A stretch of 64,000 nt of DNA. It comes from JAKZVK01 sp965237575. Its GTDB lineage: Bacteria; Acidobacteriota; Terriglobia; Bryobacterales; UBA6623. This document shows, in pieces, positions 44,013 through 51,315 of the stretch. The notes under the pieces are model-generated. The model had not been told where the DNA came from and did no database searches. It worked only from the letters and a program-made list of their open reading frames with translations. Where the stretch lies: positions 124,001 through 188,000 of the forward strand of contig CBDEGI010000002.1 of the NCBI GenBank assembly GCA_965237575.1, given 5' to 3'. The position numbers and the translations under genes were made by a program. Every line of letters begins with the position of its first letter. The stretch's first letter is position 1.

Positions 44013-44244
44013 TGTGACGATACTCACCCAGCGGATGCGAGAAGAGCTCGTACGCCGCAACTACGCGGAAACAACCGTCGAGCAGTTTCGAGAATGCGCT
44101 CGAAAGAGGCTCGATCATCTCGGCCCGGACGACATGCGCCGCTACCAGGCGTACTTGCTCGAGAACAAGAAGCTCGTCGTCGGCACGGTCGTGCTGCACA
44201 TCAGTGCGCTGCGATTCCTGTATGTCAAGGTGCTTGGCCGGTAG
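44013..44244 (+). pseudogene. N-terminal fragment of an IS91-type tyrosine recombinase
   Basis: GTG 44013 follows AAGGAGG, exactly as in the intact gene at 25375. The reading begins TILTQRMREELVRRNYAETT and ends LRFLYVKVLGR after 76 codons, the equivalent of the first quarter of the intact protein (EELQRRNYAQTT, LRFFFCKTLRR). The catalytic part is lost. It is a relic of a second element related to the one at 23.3-25.4 kb. Confidence 0.78.
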
Positions 44245-44508
44245 GCCGGCGCACAGCAGTATTGGGCGTCCGTATCGGTTCATCACTGCTCAGCGAGCTC
44301 ATCTCTGGACCGCTTGCTCACGCGCGCGACGTGGTCCTGGACCAGCGGCGGATGGGGACTAGCTTCCCGAGCACAGTCTCGAAGAAGACTTAAGGCTCTT
44401 ATTGGCTGGATCGTTGGCATCCAATGCTTGGTGCTTGTGTGTAGTTCGTATTCCTTTGGTACTTGACGGTTCTCGTGCAGCGCGTGCAGCGGGAGAGGAG
44501 GTGTTGCA

Positions 44509-45486
44509 GTGCGACAATTTTTCTGCTTAGTCGGCGCTTTCTATATGGCGAGCGTGTCTCCACAAGCATCCGCTCAGCCGGCGCGCTGGGAGACGCTTAC
44601 CGATGAGGGGGTTCGAGCGCACGAGCAGGGACGCTACGTGGAGGCCGGAAGATTGCTGTCGGCTGCCCTTAAGGAAGCAGAGAACTTCAAACAGAACGAC
44701 TCACGGGTTGTCGACAGCCTGAACAATCTGGCCGAACTCTACTACACCCACGGGAAATACGATCAAGCGGAGCCGTTGTACAAACGCGCTCTGTCGATCG
44801 CCGAGCAGGTTCTGTCAGCGGACGATCCCAAATTGGCCAGGAGCCTAAACAACCTGGGGACCCTCTACCAAACTCAGGGCAAGTACGTTGAGGCCGAGCC
44901 GCTTTACAGGCGGTCCTTGGCAATATGGAAGCAGGCCCTGGGTCCGCAAAATCCCAGTGTGGCTACCAGCCTGAACAACCTCGCGGAACCTGTACAGCGT
45001 TCAGGGGAAATACGCTGAAGCAGAACCGTTGTACTGGCAGGCGTTAGCCATCGAGCAGAAGGCTCGGGGGTCAAACCATCCGGACGTAGCGTCGAGCCTC
45101 AACAACCTCGCGGAGTTTTACCGCGCTCAAGGAAACTACTCTGAAGCAGAGCCGTTGTACAAACGGGCCCTCTCAATCCTGGAGAAAGCCTATGAGCTGG
45201 AGCATCCAAGCGGAGCCACCGTTCTGAACAACTTGGCGCTTCTCTACCGGCATGGTGGTAGGTACGCGGAGGCTGAGGCACTGTACAAGCACTCTTTGGC
45301 GATCGCGGAGAGGAGATTGGGACCCGAGCATCCTAGTGTGGCCTCTATGCTAACAATCTAGCGGAGCTGTACGACGCGCAGGGCAAGCAAGTTGAAGCGG
45401 AAGCACTGTACAAGCAATCTCTAGTTATTTCGGAAAAATTTTTGGGGCCCGAGCACCTGACGCCAAAGGTGTCCGACGTAACCTAG
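44509..45486 (+). pseudogene. Kinesin-light-chain-type TPR protein, two frameshifts
   Basis: Signal-like N-terminus, then TPR units of 42 residues (ADDPKLARSLNNLGTLYQTQ and GKYVEAEPLYRRSLAIW). At about 44985-45000 one extra base shifts the frame after SLNNLAE; the next frame continues at ALAIEQKARGSNHPDVASSL to 45361. A missing base at about 45350 again shifts to LNNLAELYDAQGKQVEAEAL. Single-base changes in similar repeats suggest recent decay or a sequencing artefact. Confidence 0.8.
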
Positions 45487-45550
45487 AAGAATTGAGAAAC
45501 AGCAGCCGTTAGAAAGCAGTGCGAGCCGATGAAGCGGCGACTTTACGCAA

Positions 45551-46867
45551 TCAGAAACTGATGTCCCACTGGGCGCGGTAACGGGTGGCGGCGAGATCGG
45601 GCTCTGAGGTCTGATCCAGTCCCAATCGCGAGACGTCGAAGGTGAGCTTATTGGCGTGGCCCCAGAAAAACCAGTTCACGGCAAACGTCAACTCCTCGAG
45701 CAGGTCGTCGGGCGCTGCCGTATTGTAGTCGACGAAGGCATAGCGGACCGCGGTCTCCAGTTGCTTGGGAACCCACGGCGCAACGTAGTGGAAGAAGTAG
45801 CCAGCCTGCGCGTAGCTCCCCCGCAAGTGCGTGGTCGTGAGGTTCTTATTGTCGACGATCCGCTTCCAATGAAACTCTTGCTGGAGCGAGAACCCCTTGT
45901 ACTTGAGCGCCGTTTCCTGAAGATACTGGCGAAGCGAGTACTGTCCCGGCTCGCCGGGCTCGAACCCAATGATTTGACCTGCTCCCGAGCCGGAGAATCG
46001 GGTATAGCGACTGCGGTTGCTCAACGTGCCGAAAGCCAGGCTCGCGGCGGGCGTTTCGTGGTACTCGATGTCACTTTGTGAGTACGGCAGGTCGCTCTTG
46101 AGGAAGTTCCACTGGTAGCGAGCCATGAGCATCGGTGTTCCGTCGCTCTCGTCCACCGAACTGATGCCGCGGCCCGTGCCGGTGAAGATCCCGGCGTAAT
46201 AGTGGGAATCCCCCCAGGTACCCTTCATGAGGCGTCCCGTGAACATCGCGCCCGGTTGACGATCAATTGTGAAAGGACGGTTGACGATGGAGCGTTCTGC
46301 GAACTGCTGCTTACCGGAAGAATCGACGCGCTCGCGGTTGTAGGTCGCCTTCCATTGGCCGACTTTCAACTGCAACCAATCCACGGGTGCGATCGTTATA
46401 TCCCCGGTAAGGAAGCGGTTGTTGATCAAGTCGTGCTCGACGGCGTATTGGACCCAGGGCCGGAAGACCACGCCTTTCGCCTTAAACCGCGCCCGGCGAA
46501 AACGGAACTGTGTCAGCTCCTCCTTGTCGAACCCGGGGGCGTTGCGAGGCTCCGCATCGAAGGGATCGGAGTATCGGATCTGGCCACGCCAGTTAATTCT
46601 GGCGCTGTAGTTGCCGCGCCGGTCCTCGATGCCGAGCCCCTTGCGGCTGTACTTGATCTTGACTTTCCGACCCTCGTCGGCGGTGAGTGCTGACGGCTCT
46701 ATGTCCCCTGCGTCACTCTTCTGAGCCTTTTTTTCAGACTGCCCGATTACCGGCGCGGCTTCGCCGGGCGGGTGCGAGCCCTGCGGCGCGCCGGCGGCGA
46801 GTGAGAGACTGGGAACGAGAAAGAGGATTCCCAATACTAGCGTCACACTACGGAATCGCCGCATCAT
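45551..46867 (-). CDS. Phosphate-selective porin O/P-type outer-membrane protein
   Basis: A 438-residue protein. Signal peptide SVTLVLGILFLVPSLSLA; then a short linker and the beta-barrel (GNYSARINWRGQIRYSDPFD, RFRRARFKAKGVVFRPWVQY, VKIKYSRKGLGIEDRRG). It ends with Phe (RYRAQWDISF), as usual for outer-membrane barrels. OprO/P-like porins take up phosphate or other anions; specificity cannot be told. Stands alone between a TPR pseudogene and an IS6 element. Confidence 0.85.
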   Translation of the reverse strand: MMRRFRSVTLVLGILFLVPSLSLAAGAPQGSHPPGEAAPVIGQSEKKAQKSDAGDIEPSALTADEGRKVKIKYSRKGLGIEDRRGNYSARINWRGQIRYSDPFDAEPRNAPGFDKEELTQFRFRRARFKAKGVVFRPWVQYAVEHDLINNRFLTGDITIAPVDWLQLKVGQWKATYNRERVDSSGKQQFAERSIVNRPFTIDRQPGAMFTGRLMKGTWGDSHYYAGIFTGTGRGISSVDESDGTPMLMARYQWNFLKSDLPYSQSDIEYHETPAASLAFGTLSNRSRYTRFSGSGAGQIIGFEPGEPGQYSLRQYLQETALKYKGFSLQQEFHWKRIVDNKNLTTTHLRGSYAQAGYFFHYVAPWVPKQLETAVRYAFVDYNTAAPDDLLEELTFAVNWFFWGHANKLTFDVSRLGLDQTSEPDLAATRYRAQWDISF

Positions 46868-47010
46868 GCAACCCCGCGGGAGCTTTGAGGTCTTCGCACA
46901 CCCTTAGCGTAGCGGAGCCGTAACGTTTCGCGGGTGAAGACGAGGTTAAGAAGGGGCTAAGTTCCCGTTAACCGCGCTGCGCGGGACGTAAGCGGCTTTC
47001 CAGACGAGGC

Positions 47011-47809
47011 GGGGCATTGTCAAGTTAATGACCCCGAGGCGGCGTTGCCTTGGAGTGTGCCCGGATTTCTCGTCTTCAGCAGGCACGCGTCGCCGTCTTC
47101 CAGTCAGTGAACGCTCGCTCCCGAAGGAGTCGATGGTGAATCGCTCTTAGATGATGACGTGCGACTCGGAACAGGTTCTGAATCGGGCCGTGGACCGAGA
47201 GGAATCGTTGAACCTGTGCCGCTGATTTGAAGCGACGCATCTGGCGTTCCTGCTCCCGGGTGTGTTGGTGGGAGACTTCCGCTCTGTTATTTTCGTATTG
47301 CCCGGTTCGATGGGTGACGGATGGGAAGATCTCTCGGTGCGCAGCCGGATAGCTTCGCAGTTTGTCGGTGACAAGTTGCAGCGGTGGCCTCTCCTGGCGC
47401 TTCAAGACCTTGCGAAAGAAGCGCTTGGCAGCTCTCTTGTCTCGGTGGCGTGTGACCAGGATATCGAGGACATCGCCATCCTGGTCCACCGCCCTCCAAA
47501 GATAGTGACGTTCGCCGCGGATCGTGATGAACACCTCGTCCACGTGCCAGATGTCTCCGAGGCGACCCTGTCGCCTCCGCAGAGTGCGGGCGTACTCCGG
47601 TCCGAACTTCCGGCACCAGGATCGAATGGCTTCGTAGGATACGGTGATGCCACGCTCCGCGAGAAGGTCCTCCACGTCGCGGAAGCTCAGCGTGAACCGA
47701 TGGTACAGCCAAACGGCATGGCTGATGATCTCGGGTGGAAAGCGGTGGCGTCGATACAGTGATCCCATCCATCGATTGTCGCCGACCGCCGTTAACTTGA
47801 CATTGCCTC
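47011..47809. mobile_element. IS6-family insertion sequence
   Basis: The left end is GGGGCATTGTCAAGTTAATG, the right end, read inwards, GAGGCAATGTCAAGTTAACG. The element is about 799 bp, close to the family's usual 800. It carries one transposase. No clear 8-bp duplication is visible at the deduced ends. Its right end cuts an integrase gene. Confidence 0.8.
47076..47768 (-). CDS. IS6-family transposase
   Basis: A 230-residue DDE transposase. Motifs: RHRFPPEIISHAVWLYHRF at the N-terminus, WHVDEVFITIRGERHYLWRA (first Asp), LQLVTDKLRSYPAAHREI (second Asp), and HQHTREQERQMRRFKS (Glu in the final part). Family length about 230-240, so it looks intact. It is the sole gene of the element. Confidence 0.9.
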   Translation of the reverse strand: MGSLYRRHRFPPEIISHAVWLYHRFTLSFRDVEDLLAERGITVSYEAIRSWCRKFGPEYARTLRRRQGRLGDIWHVDEVFITIRGERHYLWRAVDQDGDVLDILVTRHRDKRAAKRFFRKVLKRQERPPLQLVTDKLRSYPAAHREIFPSVTHRTGQYENNRAEVSHQHTREQERQMRRFKSAAQVQRFLSVHGPIQNLFRVARHHLRAIHHRLLRERAFTDWKTATRAC

Positions 47810-48133
47810 TCCCTGGCTTTTGCGATTGGAGTGACAGTGTCTTGCTGCTCGGCCTTTGGCAGGTCCCTACCTTGGGTGATGAGTTCGCCTACGAGTTCGT
47901 TGCGCTTGCGGCGTTGGGCCTCGATTGCCTCGGTTGGTCTCTGGCCGGCGACCTGCCTTTTGCGCTTCTTGCCCTCCCACCACTCCAGAAAAAAATATCC
48001 GGGGCGCTTGTCCCAGACGTAGCGCTCACCGTTCTTCTTGAGTGAAATGAACCGCCAGCTGTGGCGTCGGCGTGGCGACGCCGCTTGACTCGCGAATCTT
48101 CTTGATGATCCGAACTCGCTTGAGGTGGGCCAC
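47810..48133 (-). pseudogene. N-terminal remnant of a tyrosine integrase, truncated by IS6
   Basis: Reading from GTG 48133: AHLKRVRIIKKIRESSG, then a shift, then RFISLKKNGERYVWDKRPGY and FFLEWWEGKKRKRQVAGQRP. This is the N-terminal part of the integrase type common in Acidobacteria and related phyla. The frame breaks about residue 20 and the 3' part ends at the IS6 element. It starts about 95 bp from tRNA-Gln, as site-specific integrases do. Confidence 0.7.
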
Positions 48134-48228
48134 GGTGGGCTCCCTTGGTGTCTATTTTCGGTGAATCACAGACACCATCATGGTAGCGAGTTCTGTAATC
48201 GATTGCAACTAAAAAGGTTAGGAAAGAT

Positions 48229-48302
48229 TGGCTGGGAGGCAGGGATTCGAACCCCGATAAACAGATCCAGAATCTGCCGTGTTACCGTTACACTACCTCC
48301 CA
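48229..48302 (-). tRNA. tRNA-Gln (CTG)
   Basis: On the minus strand: acceptor TGGGAGG/CCTCCCA, D-arm GTGTAACGGTAACAC, anticodon stem-loop GCAGA-TTCTGGA-TCTGT with CTG anticodon, T-arm GGGGTTCGAATCCC, then G and encoded CCA. 74 bases. The integrase remnant lies just downstream of its 3' end, so this gene was probably an integration target. Confidence 0.93.
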
Positions 48303-48415
48303 GCAGAGGGGCAACTCGAATTCAGTATAAGTGGGTTTTTGGAAGGGCCGCAACCGGGTGCCACGGTGCTGCGCGGCGCGGATACGACGCCGAGGCCGGA
48401 CTCTTAGCTCCCCGG

Positions 48416-49543
48416 TTAGAGCAACCGGAAGTTCACTTCGATCGTCGCGGCGACCTTGACCGGCTTGCGCTCTTTCATGCCCGGGGCGAAGCGCCACTGT
48501 TGCACGGCCTCGACGGCCTTCTCGTCCAAGCCAAGTCCCAGGCTGCGGATGATCTTGACGTTGTGGGCGCGGCCGTCCTCCCACACCTGCACCGAGAGCA
48601 CGACCGTGCCTTGGTACTTGGCCTTGCGGGCTTCTTCGGAGTACTCGGGCTCGACCTTCTTGATCAGGCGCGGAGCGCTGACACCGCCGCCGACGCGGAA
48701 GATGCCGCCCCCTGCACCACCGCCCTCACCCGGACCGTAGCCGCCGCCCCTTCCCGGACCGACGCCGGTGCCCCTCCCGCTGCCGATACCGCCGCCCGTG
48801 CCGGGTCCGGCCGAGGGAGGGCCGATCTTGCCCAGCGGGTCGCCGAAGACCGCCATGTCTACATTGGGAACCTGGAGCTGAGGCGGCCCCAGCAGCGTGG
48901 GCTCCACGGCCAGCTTCGGATTCTTGTTCATGATCACCGGGGTCGGAGGCGCGAACTGCTTCAAAGAAAACCGCGGCAGCTTGCCCTTGCTCTCCGGAAG
49001 CGGGGAGTTCTGTCCGCCGCCGCCGCCGCCCGACTTGCCGGAGTTCGGCGCAAACATCTTGATGTCAGCGAGGTAGGGCGAGATGTCAACGGGAACGATC
49101 AACGTCACCGATCCCTTCAGCGAGTCTTGGATCACCGGAGCCGCAAACACTGTAAACAGAAGCACCACAATCGTAACGTGAACCGCGAACGACGAGAGCA
49201 CGCCCTTTTGCTTGTTGTCGTATGCGCCCCAGATGCTCTTCACTCGAACCGGCCGCGACGTCAGCCGCAGGGGCGGCAGCTTCCTGTCCCTCACGATCGT
49301 TTGAAGGTTATTCTTGAGCGTCCGGAACCACGGTTCGTGGACCGACTCGAGGATCTTCGGGCCAAGTTCCTCGTCGCCCTCTTGATGAGGCCGAAACGTC
49401 GGCAGCGGCGGAAGCTCCTCTTTCTTCGAGAACAGCTCCGTTACCTGCCGCTTGAACGAGACGTACCACGGCTCGTAGATCGACTCTATGAGCAGCGAAC
49501 CGAGAGCGGACTCACCTGTGTCTGTTGCCTGCCGAGCACTCAT
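48416..49543 (-). CDS. TonB-like energy transducer with a C-terminal TonB domain
   Basis: A 375-residue protein from ATG 49543; the frame extends upstream to 49693 but without clear support. A cytoplasmic N-part (residues about 1-115) is followed by one membrane helix (SFAVHVTIVVLLFTVFAAPV). A Pro/Gly-rich periplasmic linker (GPGTGGGIGSGRGTGVGPGR) leads to a TonB C-terminal domain: KVEPEYSEEARKAKYQGTVV, ending VKVAATIEVNFRLL. Inverse topology to E. coli TonB is not needed. Similar acidobacterial proteins have a long cytoplasmic region. It may energise outer-membrane receptors. Confidence 0.85.
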   Translation of the reverse strand: MSARQATDTGESALGSLLIESIYEPWYVSFKRQVTELFSKKEELPPLPTFRPHQEGDEELGPKILESVHEPWFRTLKNNLQTIVRDRKLPPLRLTSRPVRVKSIWGAYDNKQKGVLSSFAVHVTIVVLLFTVFAAPVIQDSLKGSVTLIVPVDISPYLADIKMFAPNSGKSGGGGGGQNSPLPESKGKLPRFSLKQFAPPTPVIMNKNPKLAVEPTLLGPPQLQVPNVDMAVFGDPLGKIGPPSAGPGTGGGIGSGRGTGVGPGRGGGYGPGEGGGAGGGIFRVGGGVSAPRLIKKVEPEYSEEARKAKYQGTVVLSVQVWEDGRAHNVKIIRSLGLGLDEKAVEAVQQWRFAPGMKERKPVKVAATIEVNFRLL

Positions 49544-49924
49544 GCTGATCGCGTCCCTGGTATCCAAATCTGAAGATAGATCTGTTAAATAGACGAAGCG
49601 CCAGATGCCCGCGTTTCGGAAAAATTCCGAACCGGTGCGGGGCCGCGCCTGACGGCAAACCCGCCCAGTATCATGGTAGCGATCGCGTGCCACGATCGCA
49701 AGACGGTTTCTCTACATCTATGTTAACCTATTCGGCCAGGACTACCCGTGTCTTGATCGGAGTTCGCGGATGCAACCGCTCCGCTACCCGCGCCTGGCTC
49801 GATCCCCGATGGCACTCCCCTCCGACGGTGCCGCAAGGCCCGGCAACCCGGCACTGCGCTAGACTGAGGCGAGCCGGGCTCGCGTAAACCGCGATCCACC
49901 ACCCTGCCCGGCAGCACGACCACC
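49544..49924. other. Spacer with no recognised gene
   Basis: No gene supported in about 380 bases upstream of lspA. A promoter for lspA-lgt-polA must lie near its right end. Confidence 0.35.
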
Positions 49925-50497
49925 ATGCCCGCCCCCGAGGATCTCACCGCGGCGCCCAAGAACGCTTCGCCGGGGATGACCCCCTATCTGGTACTCGCGG
50001 CCGCCATCGTCCTGCTTGACCGCGCTACCAAGGCCGCCGTCGCGTCGGGAATGCAGCTCTATGAGAGCCGCGTCATCGTGTCGGACTTCTTCAACTTGGT
50101 CCATACGCGCAACACCGGCATCGCCTTCAGCTTGTTTTCCGACAGTTCGCCCGTCGTCAAGGGCGTGATTCTGCCTGTTGTCTCGACCCTGGCCGTGATC
50201 GGCATCGCCTATCTGTTCTGGCGCTCGGGTGCCGTCGAGCCGCGAACCCGAATCGGTCTCACGCTCATCCTCGCCGGGGCCGCCGGAAACCTCTACGACC
50301 GCTTCGCCTACGGCTATGTCACTGATTTCTTGGACTTTTACCTAGCCTCCCATCACTGGCCGAGCTTCAACGTGGCCGACAGCTCGATCACGATCGGCGC
50401 CGGCCTGCTGCTGCTCGACTCATTCCGGCGCGCGCCGAACCCGGAGGGCAGCCCGGAAAGCAACCCCGACAGCCGCTCCGAAAGGGAGGCGGCCTAG
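49925..50497 (+). CDS. lspA: Lipoprotein signal peptidase
   Basis: A 190-residue aspartyl membrane protease that removes the signal peptide of lipoproteins after lipidation. Four hydrophobic helices are visible (PYLVLAAAIVLLDRATKAAV, VVKGVILPVVSTLAVIGIAY). Signature motifs include VHTRNTGIAFSLFSD, the first Asp region GAAGNLYDRFAYGYVTDFLD (catalytic Asp) and FNVADSSITIGAGLLLLD (second Asp). The charged C-terminal tail (NPEGSPESNPDSRSE) is longer than usual. It is 7 bp upstream of lgt; both belong to one lipoprotein-maturation operon. Confidence 0.95.
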   Translation: MPAPEDLTAAPKNASPGMTPYLVLAAAIVLLDRATKAAVASGMQLYESRVIVSDFFNLVHTRNTGIAFSLFSDSSPVVKGVILPVVSTLAVIGIAYLFWRSGAVEPRTRIGLTLILAGAAGNLYDRFAYGYVTDFLDFYLASHHWPSFNVADSSITIGAGLLLLDSFRRAPNPEGSPESNPDSRSEREAA

Positions 50498-50504
50498 GCC
50501 CTCC

Positions 50505-51311
50505 ATGTGTCCGCTGCTGTTTTCAGTCGGGCCCCTGTCGATCCCGACCTATGGCGTCTTGGTCGCGATCGGCTTCCTGGTGGGTCTGTATCTGGTCGGG
50601 CGTTTGTCCAAGAGGGCGGGGCTTGATCCGGACAGGATGACCAACCTGGGGCTCTGGGTGGTCCTGGCCGCCATCATTGGGGCCAAGGTGTTCATGGTGT
50701 TCGCGGACTTTGGAACGTATTGGCACGACCCCGGGCGCCTGTTCTCCCTTAGCTTACTTCGGGCCGGCGGTATCTTTTACGGTGGGCTTCTCGGGGCCTT
50801 GGGAGTAGCGGTCTGGTACTCGCGCAAGCACGGTTTGCCCGGTCTCCAGACCGCCGACATCTTCGCCCCCGCTGTCGCCGTGGGACACTCGATCGGCCGC
50901 CTGGGTTGCTTTGCCGCCGGTTGTTGCTGGGGCAAGCCGACCTCGCTGCCCTGGGGTGTGGCCTTCACCGATCCCGCGGCTCACGACTTCGTGGGCGTGC
51001 CGCTCAACGTCCACCTGCACCCCACGCAGCTTTACGAGGCGGGCGGCACCCTAGCGGTCGGACTGCTGCTACTGCGATTGATCGGCCGGCCGCACCGCCC
51101 GGGCGCCGTCTTCGCCTGGTACCTAGTGCTGTACTCCAGCTTCCGCCTGGGCGTCGAGTTTCTGCGGGCCGAAACCTCCCGCAACTTCCCTTTCGACGGG
51201 CCGCTCAGCGTGACGCAATGGGTCGCGGTGGTGTTGGTCGTGGCCGGAGCGGCCCTGCTGCTGTGGCACTCGTCCCAGCCGGCCGCTTCCCCGGCCCGCC
51301 AAACGAGCTAG
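50505..51311 (+). CDS. lgt: Prolipoprotein diacylglyceryl transferase
   Basis: A 268-residue membrane enzyme that adds diacylglycerol to the lipobox Cys. Motifs: IPTYGVLVAIGFLVGLYLVG at the start, GGIFYGGLLGALGVAVWYS, the conserved stretch HSIGRLGCFAAGCCWGKPTS and HLHPTQLYEAGG. The essential Arg/His of the family are in these. The start lies 7 bp after lspA and 4 bp before polA, so the three genes form one operon. Confidence 0.95.
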   Translation: MCPLLFSVGPLSIPTYGVLVAIGFLVGLYLVGRLSKRAGLDPDRMTNLGLWVVLAAIIGAKVFMVFADFGTYWHDPGRLFSLSLLRAGGIFYGGLLGALGVAVWYSRKHGLPGLQTADIFAPAVAVGHSIGRLGCFAAGCCWGKPTSLPWGVAFTDPAAHDFVGVPLNVHLHPTQLYEAGGTLAVGLLLLRLIGRPHRPGAVFAWYLVLYSSFRLGVEFLRAETSRNFPFDGPLSVTQWVAVVLVVAGAALLLWHSSQPAASPARQTS

Positions 51312-51315
51312 GACG

